Notes: generated from the letters alone by a model not told the origin. 64,000 bases of DNA from Flavicella sp965243265 (GCA_965243265.1 CBDEUL010000005.1:434001-498000); one strand, 5' to 3'. Positions 25,741 through 33,746 are shown, counted from the first letter of the stretch. A program made the numbers and translations.

Positions 25741-25780
25741 ATCGGTTTTGTGTACTTAAAGTATACAAAACCGATTTTTT
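25741..25780 (+). terminator. Terminator of the biotin operon
   Basis: A 15-bp stem (25741-25755 with 25761-25775; ATCGGTTTTGTGTAC with GTATACAAAACCGAT, one G-T pair) and a TTAAA loop, then a T run. It ends bioF-bioD-X-bioA. Confidence 0.87.
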
Positions 25781-25990
25781 AGTTTAGAGCCGTACATGTT
25801 TATAGGTGGTTTTAAAAACAGCTGTAATTGAGGGGTGTTTAGAAAGTATAATTCAACTATTTTAGGTGCCTTAAAACAAAGGCTATAAGTGTTTTATAAC
25901 TTCTAATATTAAGTTTGTAATTACATAATGTTTCTTCATTAAAAAAATAAAGATGGTTTTGTAGTTGGGAGGTTACTACAGAATATCGCA

Positions 25991-26034
25991 GGTTCTGTTT
26001 GTTTCTTTTTAAGAAGCATTCAGAACCGTTTTTT
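25991..26034 (+). ncRNA. Terminator-like hairpin upstream of recA: possible small RNA end or leader attenuator
   Basis: A stem of GGTTCTG (25991-25997) with CAGAACC (26021-26027), extended inward after an internal bulge by a second pairing (TTCTT 26003-26007 with AAGAA 26011-26015), is followed by GTTTTTTAAC. That is the form of an intrinsic terminator, yet it lies about 80 bases upstream of recA with no gene before it other than bioA, which has its own terminator. A small transcript of about 70-100 bases or a recA leader structure would explain it. No clean promoter is seen. Confidence 0.3.
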
Positions 26035-26113
26035 AACAGATTTTTACTTTTAAAACGGAAGATATTTTTACTACTTTTACTTTCTAATTTAAAATTTCAG
26101 AAGCGATATAATT

Positions 26114-27124
26114 ATGGCAAACGACACTAAAGAAAAAGAAGCAAAATTAAAAGCATTACAGTTAACATTAGATAAGTTAGATAAGACTTATGGAAAGGGG
26201 GCTGTAATGAAAATGGGAGATGTAGCTCATGTAGATGTAGAGGCAATTTCTTCAGGATCTTTAGGGTTGGATTTAGCATTAGGGGTTGGAGGATATCCTA
26301 AAGGTAGAATTATTGAAATTTATGGACCAGAATCTTCAGGTAAAACAACTTTAACTTTACATGCAATAGCAGAAGCTCAAAAAGCAGGAGGTATTGCGGC
26401 ATTTATTGATGCAGAACATGCATTTGATCGTTATTATGCAGAAAGTTTAGGAGTAGATATTGACAACTTAATTATATCTCAACCAGATCATGGTGAGCAG
26501 GCTTTAGAAATAGCAGAGAACTTAATTCGCTCAGGAGCAATTGATATTGTAGTAGTAGATTCTGTAGCTGCTTTGACTCCAAAAAGTGAAATTGAAGGAG
26601 AAATGGGGGATTCTAAAATGGGATTACATGCCCGTTTAATGTCTCAAGCATTACGTAAACTTACAGGTACAATTAGCAAAACAAACTGTACAGTGTTTTT
26701 TATAAACCAGTTACGTGAGAAGATAGGTGTAATGTTTGGAAACCCAGAAACGACTACTGGAGGTAACGCACTAAAATTTTATGCATCGGTTCGTTTAGAT
26801 ATTCGTAGAAGAACACAAATTAAAGATGGAGATCAGGTATTAGGAAACAGTACAAAGGTTAAAGTTGTAAAGAACAAAGTAGCACCTCCTTTCCAACAAG
26901 CAGAGTTTGATATTATGTACGGTCAGGGAATTTCTAAAGTAGGAGAAATTTTAGATATTGGAGTAAACTATGGAATTATAAAGAAAAGTGGTTCTTGGTT
27001 TAGTTATGGAGATACAAAATTAGGACAAGGACGTGATGCAGTAAAAGGTTTGATAAAAGACAACCCAGAACTAGCAGAAGAATTAGAAGTAAAAATTAAG
27101 GAAGCTATTGAAAATCAAGAATAG
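26114..27124 (+). CDS. recA: DNA recombinase RecA
   Basis: A 336-residue ATP-dependent strand-exchange protein that forms filaments on single-stranded DNA and promotes LexA-type autocleavage where such repressors exist. The Walker A loop GPESSGKTT is at about residues 73-81. The DAEHAFDRYYAESLGVDI block, the VVVDSVAALTPKSEIEGEMGD loop, QALRKLTG, and loop 2 (FINQLREKIGVMFGNPETTTGG) are all standard. The acidic C-terminus is short. It is monocistronic with a strong terminator just after the stop. No LexA-like SOS box is recognisable upstream. Confidence 0.98.
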   Translation: MANDTKEKEAKLKALQLTLDKLDKTYGKGAVMKMGDVAHVDVEAISSGSLGLDLALGVGGYPKGRIIEIYGPESSGKTTLTLHAIAEAQKAGGIAAFIDAEHAFDRYYAESLGVDIDNLIISQPDHGEQALEIAENLIRSGAIDIVVVDSVAALTPKSEIEGEMGDSKMGLHARLMSQALRKLTGTISKTNCTVFFINQLREKIGVMFGNPETTTGGNALKFYASVRLDIRRRTQIKDGDQVLGNSTKVKVVKNKVAPPFQQAEFDIMYGQGISKVGEILDIGVNYGIIKKSGSWFSYGDTKLGQGRDAVKGLIKDNPELAEELEVKIKEAIENQE

Positions 27125-27151
27125 TTTCTAAAGCATATGAAGTCTATTAAG

Positions 27152-27188
27152 AAAGAGAAATAAGCAGTAGTTTATTTCTCTTTTTTTT
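27152..27188 (+). terminator. Terminator after recA
   Basis: A 12-bp stem (27152-27163 with 27172-27183; AAAGAGAAATAA/TTATTTCTCTTT) with an 8-base loop and a long T run through 27188. Confidence 0.85.
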
Positions 27189-27217
27189 ATACTTACATTC
27201 AAGCTTAAGAATAAAGG

Positions 27218-27225
27218 TATATTTG
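27218..27225 (+). promoter_or_regulatory. -7 box of the ABC ATPase gene
   Basis: TATATTTG is an exact TAnnTTTG match, 34 bases before the GTG start and beyond the recA terminator. No TTG at the -33 distance. Confidence 0.45.
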
Positions 27226-27258
27226 TTATAGGGTTTTATTAATTTTTTTGAAGATAAG

Positions 27259-28236
27259 GTGTTAGTAATTAAGGAGGTTTCTTTTGCCTATGAAAAAAAA
27301 GAAGTTGTTAAAGGAGTCTCTTTTGTGGCTGACAAAGGTGAATATATAGCCATAATCGGAGAAAGTGGTTGTGGAAAAAGTACGTTGTTAGAAATAATTT
27401 ATGGGCTTTTACATATTGAAAAAGGTACTGTTTTTTGGGAAGGAGAGAAGTTGTTGGGACCTAATTATTATTTAGTTCCAGGTGAGGCTTTTATGAAGTA
27501 TTTACCTCAAGATTTTGACTTGATGCCTTTTACAACTGTTGAAGAAAATATAGGAAAATTTCTTCCGAATAGATTTCCAAAAGAAAAGGCAGCAAGAATA
27601 GCCGAATTATTAGAAGTGGTAGATATGGTTCCTTTTGCTAAAGCGAAGGTTAAGAATTTAAGCGGGGGACAAAAGCAGCGTGTCGCATTGGCAAGAGTTT
27701 TAGCCAAAGAACCTGAATTGTTGTTGTTAGATGAGCCCTTTAGTCATATAGATAATTTTAGGAAAAACAATTTAAGGCGTAAGCTTTTCAAATATTTAAA
27801 AGAAAAAAACATAGGTTGCTTAGTGGCAACACATGATAGTACAGATGCTTTATCATTTGCTGATAAAATATTGGTAATGAAGGAAGGGGAGTTAGTAGCT
27901 CAAGACACTCCTGAATATTTGTACAATAACCCTAGAACAAAATATATAGCCTCTTTCTTCGGAGATGTAAATGAATTGAGAGTATCTGATATTACTACGG
28001 ATATTACAAATGATGATAAAATAATTTTATATCCAGAGGAATTAAAAGTAGTAGAGAGCTCAGAAATTAAAGTAGTTGTTGTACAATCTTTTTTTAAAGA
28101 AGGTTGTTTTTTAATTGAAGCAGTTCTTTATGAAAAGCCGCTTTTTTTTAAGCACAATTTGGCGTTGAAAACAGGTGAAGAAGTGTTTTTAGAAATTTCT
28201 GAAAGACTGATTTCTAGAAGAGTGGTAACGAAATAG
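27259..28236 (+). CDS. ABC transporter ATP-binding protein, import type (orphan)
   Basis: A 325-residue ATPase subunit. Walker A GESGCGKS is at 34-41, the Q-loop in KYLPQDFDL, the signature LSGGQKQR at about 134-141, Walker B LLLLDEPF with Asp158 and Glu159, and the switch His in ATHDSTDAL. Residues about 235-325 form a C-terminal TOBE-like regulatory domain, as in FbpC/PotA/CysA-type import ATPases. It begins with GTG at 27259 (MLVIKEVSF); no ATG is available upstream in frame. No permease or binding protein is next to it, so its substrate is unknown. The convergent pentapeptide gene ends 16 bases away. Confidence 0.9.
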   Translation: MLVIKEVSFAYEKKEVVKGVSFVADKGEYIAIIGESGCGKSTLLEIIYGLLHIEKGTVFWEGEKLLGPNYYLVPGEAFMKYLPQDFDLMPFTTVEENIGKFLPNRFPKEKAARIAELLEVVDMVPFAKAKVKNLSGGQKQRVALARVLAKEPELLLLDEPFSHIDNFRKNNLRRKLFKYLKEKNIGCLVATHDSTDALSFADKILVMKEGELVAQDTPEYLYNNPRTKYIASFFGDVNELRVSDITTDITNDDKIILYPEELKVVESSEIKVVVVQSFFKEGCFLIEAVLYEKPLFFKHNLALKTGEEVFLEISERLISRRVVTK

Positions 28237-28252
28237 AAAGTTATAAGAAGAG

Positions 28253-28825
28253 TTATTCTATAGAAATTTTATATTTTTTTAAAAGCCCATGAATTTCTGA
28301 TAGAGAAAACTTACTACCTGTAATCTTATTATTTTCAACATCAATAGTATAGTTAATAGCACTTTTAAAATTGCATTTTTCTAAATTAGAGTTTGCAAAT
28401 AAAGCATTTGTGAGGTTGCAGTTTTCAAATATAGAAAGGCTTATATCGGCTTCGGTAAAATCTACCTCTTGAAGGCTAGAATTTTTAAAAATAGTTTTAC
28501 TCATTTTTACTTGGTAAAAAGAGGAATGATCTAGAATACAATTGTCAAATTGGATAGAAAATCCAAAGGGATTACAGTTTTCAAAATGAAGACCAAGTAA
28601 TTTACAATCTTTAAAGAATATTTCTTGAAAGGAGGTGTTTGTAATTTTTGATGAGCTAAAATTACATTCAATAAATTCACACGCTATAAATTGAATTTTA
28701 GAAATATCGGTATTTGAAAAATCACAATTGGTAAAAGTACAACACTCGTAATCTCCTTTTTGAATGCCTTTTTGAGAAAAGTTGATTTTATTAAAGCTTT
28801 CACTGTCAAAATATTCTTGATTCAT
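28253..28825 (-). CDS. Pentapeptide repeat protein, Qnr/McbG-like layout
   Basis: A 190-residue soluble protein made of tandem five-residue units (A/C-[D/N/E]-[L/F/I]-x-x) from about residue 20 to 160, such as CTFTN CDFSN TDISK IQFIA CEFIE CNFSS. A short interruption near CNPFGFSIQF divides the coil into two parts. After the repeats comes NYTIDVENNKITG and a short amphipathic C-terminal helix (HGLLKKYKISIE), the position of the dimerisation helix in Qnr and MfpA. Such proteins form a right-handed beta-helix mimicking B-DNA; Qnr/McbG/MfpA bind DNA gyrase. Whether this protein does is inference. It is 11 bases downstream of mscS, so they are an operon. Confidence 0.88.
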   Translation of the reverse strand: MNQEYFDSESFNKINFSQKGIQKGDYECCTFTNCDFSNTDISKIQFIACEFIECNFSSSKITNTSFQEIFFKDCKLLGLHFENCNPFGFSIQFDNCILDHSSFYQVKMSKTIFKNSSLQEVDFTEADISLSIFENCNLTNALFANSNLEKCNFKSAINYTIDVENNKITGSKFSLSEIHGLLKKYKISIE

Positions 28826-28836
28826 GATAGAGTGTT

Positions 28837-29667
28837 TTAGTTCTTTTTTAAGTGAACATCCATTTGGGGAAAGGGTACCGTAATGTTATTCTCATTAAAT
28901 TTCTGATAAATACGTTGTCTTAAATCACTCTTTACACGTTCAATTCTAAACAATTCTTTGCTAAAGAATAACAAACTAAAATCTAAAGATGAATTTCCAA
29001 AATTGGTAAACCTACTTTCAATTTCATGTTTATTGATGACACTTGGGTGCTCTGACGCGGCTTCTTTTAATAGGGACATTACCAAAGGAACATCACTTCC
29101 ATAGGCAACACCTACTTCTATTTTGAACAATGTTTTTTTTGTTTGGTTACTCCAATTAATGACTTTATTTGTGGTAATTAATGAATTGGGAATGGTGATA
29201 ATAATTTGATTTCTATTCATCCCTTTTGAAGTTCGTAATCCTATTTCTTTGATGGTAACGATATCTCCATCAATATCTAAAATGTCTTCAACCCTTACAG
29301 ATTGTTCAAAAAGTAAAATTACTCCAGAAATAATATCATTAAAGGTTTGTTGAAGTCCTAAACCAATTCCAACCAATAGAGCAGCAGAACTTGTTAAAAA
29401 TAAAGTTAATTGCACTCCTACTGCGCTTAACATTAAGGCAGAAGATAAAACCCATAAGAAGTATTTTATCAGTTGAAAAACAGCATAAGAACTACCAGGG
29501 TCAATCTTATGACGATTGTATTTTCTGTCAATTCCTTTTTTAATTAACCATAAAATTAGCTTTGTAGCTAAAAATATACAGACTACCATTAATAAGTCAA
29601 GAACAAGAATTGAATGATCTTTATAATCTATAAGTTTAAAGTTTAAAATGGTTTTTAATTGATCCAT
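28837..29667 (-). CDS. Small mechanosensitive channel (MscS family)
   Basis: A 276-residue inner-membrane channel that opens under membrane tension to release solutes upon osmotic downshock. A first transmembrane helix near residues 20-42 precedes two more: about 62-92, and the pore-lining TM3 at about 93-120 (ALLVGIGLGLQQTFNDIISGVILLFE) with the Gly/Ala pattern of MscS. The cytoplasmic beta domain follows (VRVEDILDIDGDIVTIKEIGLRTS; RNQIIITIPNSLITT) and then the C-terminal alpha/beta domain. Length is close to E. coli MscS (286). It leads an operon with the pentapeptide gene. Upstream is the trmB terminator. Confidence 0.94.
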   Translation of the reverse strand: MDQLKTILNFKLIDYKDHSILVLDLLMVVCIFLATKLILWLIKKGIDRKYNRHKIDPGSSYAVFQLIKYFLWVLSSALMLSAVGVQLTLFLTSSAALLVGIGLGLQQTFNDIISGVILLFEQSVRVEDILDIDGDIVTIKEIGLRTSKGMNRNQIIITIPNSLITTNKVINWSNQTKKTLFKIEVGVAYGSDVPLVMSLLKEAASEHPSVINKHEIESRFTNFGNSSLDFSLLFFSKELFRIERVKSDLRQRIYQKFNENNITVPFPQMDVHLKKN

Positions 29668-29751
29668 GGAATTTTATTTTGAGAGACTTTGGAAATTTGT
29701 TTTACAAACTTATTAAAATAGCTGTAATTAGAGCTATCCTTTATAGAATAG

Positions 29752-29784
29752 AAAAACCCTATTAAATTATTTAATAGGGTTTTT
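29752..29784 (-). terminator. Terminator after trmB
   Basis: A 14-bp perfect stem (29752-29765 with 29771-29784; AAAAACCCTATTAA/TTAATAGGGTTTTT) and a 5-base loop, with A/T tracts on both sides. It sits 19 bases after the trmB stop on the minus strand. Confidence 0.83.
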
Positions 29785-29803
29785 CTATATGTGTGTTGTA
29801 AAC

Positions 29804-30475
29804 TTAATATTTTAATCTAAACTTTATATAAGTAATAGGTTTGTTTACTTCCAAATATTGTTTTTCGTAGAATGTTTGTGTGTTTAAAACAACTTCAGGT
29901 GCATGAGGGTTTGTGTAAATATCATGGTGAGCGTACAAAATCTCTTGCTCTTGTCCATGAAGTAACCCGAGTGTATAACCGTGCATAAATTCACTATCGG
30001 TTTTTAAATGCACAATACCATCGTCATTTAAAATATGGTGGTATTTTTTTAAGAACTCCTCATTTGTCAAACGGTGCTTGGTACGTTTGTATTTTATTTG
30101 AGGATCTGGAAAAGTAATCCAAATTTCGCTTACTTCGTTTTCAGCAAAACAAAAATCTACCAATTCAATTTGAGTTCTAATAAAAGCTACATTAGGTAGG
30201 TTTTCTTCTAAAGCAGTTTTGGCACCTCTCCAAAAACGAGCACCTTTAATATCAATACCTATATAGTTTACGTTAGGATTCTTTTGAGCAAGGGCAATGG
30301 TGTATTCACCTTTACCACAACCCAATTCTAGAACAATAGGATTGTCGTTTTTAAAAAACGCATTCCATTTCCCTTTATGAGGGAAATTACCTGTAACCTC
30401 TTCACGAGTAGGTTGAATAACGTTCGAGAAAGTTTCGTTTTCGTTAAAACGCTTTAGTTTGTTTTTGCTACCCAA
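29804..30475 (-). CDS. trmB: tRNA (guanine-N7-)-methyltransferase
   Basis: A 223-residue SAM-dependent enzyme that methylates G46 in the tRNA variable loop. The SAM site is at VLELGCGKGEYTIAL (about 47-61), NYIGIDIKGARFWRGAKTA is the family's second motif, and WITFPDPQIKYKRTKHRLT is the catalytic block (the PDPxxKxRHxxRR type). The length is normal. It follows the DUF6341 gene by 9 bases, so the two are probably co-transcribed, and a hairpin terminator lies just after it. Confidence 0.96.
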   Translation of the reverse strand: MGSKNKLKRFNENETFSNVIQPTREEVTGNFPHKGKWNAFFKNDNPIVLELGCGKGEYTIALAQKNPNVNYIGIDIKGARFWRGAKTALEENLPNVAFIRTQIELVDFCFAENEVSEIWITFPDPQIKYKRTKHRLTNEEFLKKYHHILNDDGIVHLKTDSEFMHGYTLGLLHGQEQEILYAHHDIYTNPHAPEVVLNTQTFYEKQYLEVNKPITYIKFRLKY

Positions 30476-30484
30476 AAGAAAATA

Positions 30485-30694
30485 TTATTTAGGTAAATCT
30501 TCAGTTCCTTCCTTTTTAAATCGGATAGATTCTTTCATCCAGTAACCCAATAAAACGAAAAAAACTGCAATAAAAGCAAAATTGATGATGTTAGAAGACC
30601 ACCAGTTGTCTGTGAATCTAAATGAATCGAACGGAGCAAAAGCCACGTCTGTACAAAAATCTCCAATTGCTTTAAATATATTGTTTGCTATCAT
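30485..30694 (-). CDS. DUF6341 family small membrane protein
   Basis: A 69-residue protein with one clear transmembrane helix (about 36-55; IINFAFIAVFFVLLGYWM). The N-terminal half has the family pattern FKAIGD...FAPFDSFRFTDNWWSSN and the C-terminal tail is charged. I recognise it as DUF6341, a Flavobacteriia-specific small protein usually adjacent to DUF6427. Function unknown. It is divergent from the DUF6427 gene at 30736, and both promoters are compact and overlap (see the two promoter entries). trmB follows after 9 bases. Confidence 0.83.
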   Translation of the reverse strand: MIANNIFKAIGDFCTDVAFAPFDSFRFTDNWWSSNIINFAFIAVFFVLLGYWMKESIRFKKEGTEDLPK

Positions 30695-30710
30695 AACTTA
30701 ATTATCTTTA
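30681..30710 (+). promoter_or_regulatory. Promoter of the DUF6427 gene
   Basis: A -33 TTG at 30681-30683 and a -7 TATCTTTA (one mismatch to TAnnTTTG) at 30703-30710, spaced by 19 bases. Start of transcription would be near 30717, 19 bases before the ATG. It lies partly inside the DUF6341 coding sequence. Confidence 0.55.
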
Positions 30711-30715
30711 CGCTG

Positions 30716-30746
30716 CAAAAGTATAAAAAGTAACCATGCTAGCCAA
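30716..30746 (-). promoter_or_regulatory. Promoter of the DUF6341-trmB unit
   Basis: The minus-strand -7 box TACTTTTG (plus 30716-30723) is an exact match. The -33 TTG (plus 30744-30746) is 20 bases further upstream and lies inside the DUF6427 coding region. Transcription would start near 30709, 15 bases before the ATG at 30694. Confidence 0.6.
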
Positions 30747-31659
30747 TTTTTTTGAGAAAACAAAACCTATAAATAGTATTGTGCTTTTTGCAATGTATTG
30801 TTCTTTGTTTTTTGGAATGCTTTTTTTGAGAAGTGACATCAAAGAAGAAGATGGAGCTTTGGTAAATGGAGTGTGGGGATTCTTTTTAAATATGTTGCTT
30901 GTTTTTGCTTCGGGTGTATTGGTGATGAAGTACAAACTGTCTAAAGATAATATGTATTTTTTATACATACTTGTACTTTTATATGGTTTTTTTCCACAGA
31001 GCTTATTGTATGGAAAATCATTGCTAATTTCTTTACTATTTGTGCTGTTTTTTGGACGTGTAGTTAGTTTAAGTAATCAAGGAGAAGATGTAAGTAAGCT
31101 TTTTGATAGTGGTTTAATAATTGGTGTGTGCTTTTTGTTAAACGGCTGGTTGAGTTTCTTTTTATTACCTATATATGCAGCCCTTTTGTTCTTTAATAAA
31201 GTAACAATTCAAAATTTTGTAGTTCCAATAATTGGAGCACTTACACCTGTGTTTTTATTTTTTACATATTGTTATGTATCGGATACGATGTTGTTTTTTG
31301 AAGAACAGATATCTTTTCATTGGAATTATGAATTTGATCTATATACTACTTCAGTTAAAATAACATTTTGGATATTGGGAGCTTTGGTGACTATATCTTT
31401 AATGTCTTCTGCGTCCAAGGTTCTTTCCGTAAGTAACAAATATCAACATTACTGGTTGTTAATGTTGATGTGTTTGATAATTTGGATAGGAATATTTTTA
31501 TTTACAGCAGTTGAGAGTAATGCTGAATTTGTGTATTTGTTTTTTCCCGTTTCTCTATTTCTTACCCATTTAATAGAAGATCAATCTAAAAGGTGGATGA
31601 AAGAACTTCTGTTGGGAGGTCTTTTAATAGGAGCTATAAGTAGCCTTTTATTTTTCTAA
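30736..31659 (+). CDS. DUF6427 family polytopic membrane protein
   Basis: A 307-residue inner-membrane protein with about ten hydrophobic helices. The start MLANFFEKTKPINSIVLF and the overall pattern match DUF6427, a Flavobacteriia family of unknown function found divergent from DUF6341. A conserved FFLLPIYAALLFFNK stretch and the ISFHWNYEFD loop are visible. It has no transport or catalytic signature I can name. The end overlaps the convergent glycosyltransferase gene by 12 bases. Confidence 0.85.
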   Translation: MLANFFEKTKPINSIVLFAMYCSLFFGMLFLRSDIKEEDGALVNGVWGFFLNMLLVFASGVLVMKYKLSKDNMYFLYILVLLYGFFPQSLLYGKSLLISLLFVLFFGRVVSLSNQGEDVSKLFDSGLIIGVCFLLNGWLSFFLLPIYAALLFFNKVTIQNFVVPIIGALTPVFLFFTYCYVSDTMLFFEEQISFHWNYEFDLYTTSVKITFWILGALVTISLMSSASKVLSVSNKYQHYWLLMLMCLIIWIGIFLFTAVESNAEFVYLFFPVSLFLTHLIEDQSKRWMKELLLGGLLIGAISSLLFF

Positions 31660-32691
31660 GATTGTAAATACTCTTTCAGTAACTGTAGTTGGTTGTATGG
31701 TTTCCATTGCTTTTTCGTAACCATCACATATTTTGTTTCCGTAAATAGAGCAAGGTATGTTAGGGTACTTTTCTAAATCAGGAAGTAAAGAATTTTCTTT
31801 AGGCTGATGAAAGGGAGTAAACCCAGCAAAAGGATGTGTGGTTCCCCAAATAGTAATTGTAGGAACTCCGAAAAGAGCACTAAAATGTCCGTTTCCAGAA
31901 TCCATACTAATCATACAATCAAGGTTAGATATAATAATAAGCTCTTCCCTTAATTTAATTTTTCCGGCTATAGATGCAGTGTTAGGAAACTTATTTTCTA
32001 AAGAACTTAAGAGGTCGATTTCTTTTTTACCACCTCCAAAAAGTAAAACTTTATAATTCGTTTTTTTAGTGAGGATTTCAATACATTTTTCAATCAGTTC
32101 TAAAGGATATGTTTTTGAGTCGTATTGTGCAAAAGGAGCAATTCCTATAAGTTTCGTGTTGACATCTATAGTACCTAATAACTTTTTGTTGTTTGTAGTT
32201 AGTTGTTGTTTTTCTAGAAATACAGGTTTTTCTAGGCTTATGTTAAAACCAAGTTTTCTAAATACATCAGCATAACGTTCGTGCGATGTTTTAAGTTGTT
32301 TAAATACCCTATTTTCAATACGAGTCAAAGCCTTTTTTTCAGCACGTCCCTTGTCAATATAAGCAGCAGGTTTAGAAGAAAAGAAGAAACGTAAAACTTT
32401 AGAACGCATTACGTTGTGTAAATCAGCAACAGCATCAATTTTTAGTGCTTTTAATTCTTTGTAAAGCTTGTATAAACCTAAAATTCCTTTGTGTTTGTTT
32501 GTTGTGTCGGCTGTATAAAAAGCAACATTAGGAATGTTTTCAAAAATAGGTTTTAAAAAACCTTTGGAAAGCAAGGTGATTTTTACATCAGGGTTTTGAA
32601 CAACAAAGTTTTTAATAACAGAAGCAGCCATTGCAACATCTCCCATAGCAGAAAGGCGAATGACTAATAAGTGTTTTGCTTTTTTTGACAT
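31648..32691 (-). CDS. Family 9 (heptosyltransferase-like) glycosyltransferase
   Basis: A 347-residue GT-B glycosyltransferase of the ADP-heptose:LPS transferase family (GT9). It begins KHLLVIRLSAMGDVAMAASVI, the usual N-terminal nucleotide-fold motif of this family (G-D-x-x-x-x-x-P). The C-terminal half has KLIGIAPFAQYDSKTYPLE and MISMDSGNGHFSALFGVPTITIWG, where the D-S-G-x-x-H motif contacts the sugar nucleotide. It likely adds a sugar to lipopolysaccharide core on the cytoplasmic face. The true donor sugar cannot be read from sequence, as Bacteroidota cores often lack heptose. It is convergent with DUF6427 and divergent from the EamA gene. Confidence 0.9.
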   Translation of the reverse strand: MSKKAKHLLVIRLSAMGDVAMAASVIKNFVVQNPDVKITLLSKGFLKPIFENIPNVAFYTADTTNKHKGILGLYKLYKELKALKIDAVADLHNVMRSKVLRFFFSSKPAAYIDKGRAEKKALTRIENRVFKQLKTSHERYADVFRKLGFNISLEKPVFLEKQQLTTNNKKLLGTIDVNTKLIGIAPFAQYDSKTYPLELIEKCIEILTKKTNYKVLLFGGGKKEIDLLSSLENKFPNTASIAGKIKLREELIIISNLDCMISMDSGNGHFSALFGVPTITIWGTTHPFAGFTPFHQPKENSLLPDLEKYPNIPCSIYGNKICDGYEKAMETIQPTTVTERVFTILEK

Positions 32692-32711
32692 CGGTAAAAA
32701 GGTTTATCAAG

Positions 32712-32719
32712 CAAAAGTA
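32712..32719 (-). promoter_or_regulatory. -7 box of the glycosyltransferase gene
   Basis: The minus-strand reading is TACTTTTG, an exact match, 20 bases before the ATG at 32691. No TTG at the -33 distance. On the plus strand, CATCTTTG (32759-32766, one mismatch) is a plausible -7 box for the divergent EamA gene. Confidence 0.45.
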
Positions 32720-32785
32720 ATGTTTTGTATATAGATTATATAGCAGATATTTTATTAGCATCTTTGCATTTGAAATTTAGACCGT

Positions 32786-33691
32786 ATGAAAACAAGAAAT
32801 TTTGCATTGTTAGCAGCTTTTAGTACAGCAATTATTTATGGGGTTTCCTATACGGTTGCTAAAGATGTAATGCCGGTATTTGTAAAGCCTTTTGCTTTGA
32901 TTTTTTTTAGAGTTTTAGGAGCCGCTGTTTTGTTTTGGGTTTCATCTCTTTTTGTCAAAAAAGAAACAATAGATAGAAAAGATTACCCTCGGTTATTTTT
33001 AGGAGCCTTGTTAGGAACCAGTTTAAATATGTTGTTTTTTTATAAAGGCTTGCAAGATACAACGCCCATAGTAGCATCGGCAATAGGAGTAGCTACTCCC
33101 TTAATGGTTTTTGTGTTTTCTTTGATCTTATTAAAAGAAAGATTGATAGCTTCAAGAATTGTAGGTTTGTCTATAGGGCTTATAGGAGCCTTTGTTTTGA
33201 TAACCTATAAACATGATTTAAGTAATAATGAGAGTTCTATTTTAGGGAATTTTTATGTTTTTATAAATGCCTCTTTTTATGGGCTTTATTTGGTACTAAT
33301 GAAAAAGATACTTCAAAAATACCATCCTGTTAATGTGGTAAAATGGATGTATCTAGTAGGCGTATTTATAGTCCTTCCTTTCTCGTATTCAGAGTTGTGT
33401 GAAATAGAGTGGAAAGAAATGCCTCAACATATCTATTTTGAGTTGTTTTATATAGTAGTATTTGCAACATTTTTAAACTTTCTTTTCAATTTATTTGCAC
33501 TTTCAAAATTAAAGCCAACAACAGTAAGTGTGTTCGTATATCTACATCCAGTATTTGCATCAATATATGCTTTAATTGTAGGGAGCGATTCATTATCATT
33601 TGTTAAAATAATTACAACACTATTGGTCTGTGTAGGGGTTTATTTGGTAACCAAACCAGCAGTTAAAAGCTCTAAAGGATTAAGAGAGTAG
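32786..33691 (+). CDS. EamA/DMT-family transporter
   Basis: A 301-residue inner-membrane protein with about ten transmembrane helices arranged as two EamA repeats (about 8-140 and 150-290). Helix 1 carries STAIIYGVSYTVAKDVMP, and the end of repeat 1 has the typical VFVFSLILLKERLIASRIVGLSIGL. The second repeat ends ASIYALIVGSDSLSF. Family members export or exchange metabolites such as amino acids or nucleotide sugars. The substrate cannot be inferred from sequence or context. Confidence 0.92.
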   Translation: MKTRNFALLAAFSTAIIYGVSYTVAKDVMPVFVKPFALIFFRVLGAAVLFWVSSLFVKKETIDRKDYPRLFLGALLGTSLNMLFFYKGLQDTTPIVASAIGVATPLMVFVFSLILLKERLIASRIVGLSIGLIGAFVLITYKHDLSNNESSILGNFYVFINASFYGLYLVLMKKILQKYHPVNVVKWMYLVGVFIVLPFSYSELCEIEWKEMPQHIYFELFYIVVFATFLNFLFNLFALSKLKPTTVSVFVYLHPVFASIYALIVGSDSLSFVKIITTLLVCVGVYLVTKPAVKSSKGLRE

Positions 33692-33692
33692 C

Positions 33693-33725
33693 TTGTAGTA
33701 TTCTAGTATAAAAAGAGTAAATTTG
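33693..33725 (+). promoter_or_regulatory. Promoter of the yicC-gmk-nadD operon
   Basis: A TTG at 33693-33695 and TAAATTTG at 33718-33725 are separated by 22 bases, matching the Bacteroidota consensus at both elements. Transcription would start near 33732, 15 bases before the yicC ATG. It begins right after the EamA stop. Confidence 0.62.
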
Positions 33726-33746
33726 CATAACTTTTAGAATAAAGAA

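Larger units (their letters stand above)
25718..26113. other. 396-base intergenic region between bioA and recA
   Basis: It contains the bioA terminator (25741-25780) and a second hairpin with a T tail (25991-26034). The middle (25781-25990) has no open frame of note, no repeat and no exact TAnnTTTG box; a one-off version, TGGTTTTG, is at 25954-25961. The recA promoter must lie in the last 100 bases, but I find no exact consensus there. Confidence 0.6.

Noticed and set aside
25781..25990. Search for a tRNA or open frame in the bioA-recA gap
   Set aside because: No cloverleaf pattern, CCA end or credible open frame found; only the two hairpins remain.
27259..28236. Calling the ABC ATPase a sulfate, iron or spermidine importer
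   Set aside because: The ATPase alone does not reveal the substrate and no permease or binding protein is adjacent.
31648..32691. Naming the GT9 gene waaF/waaC (heptosyltransferase)
   Set aside because: The family covers several donor sugars and Bacteroidota LPS cores often lack heptose, so the symbol is unsafe.
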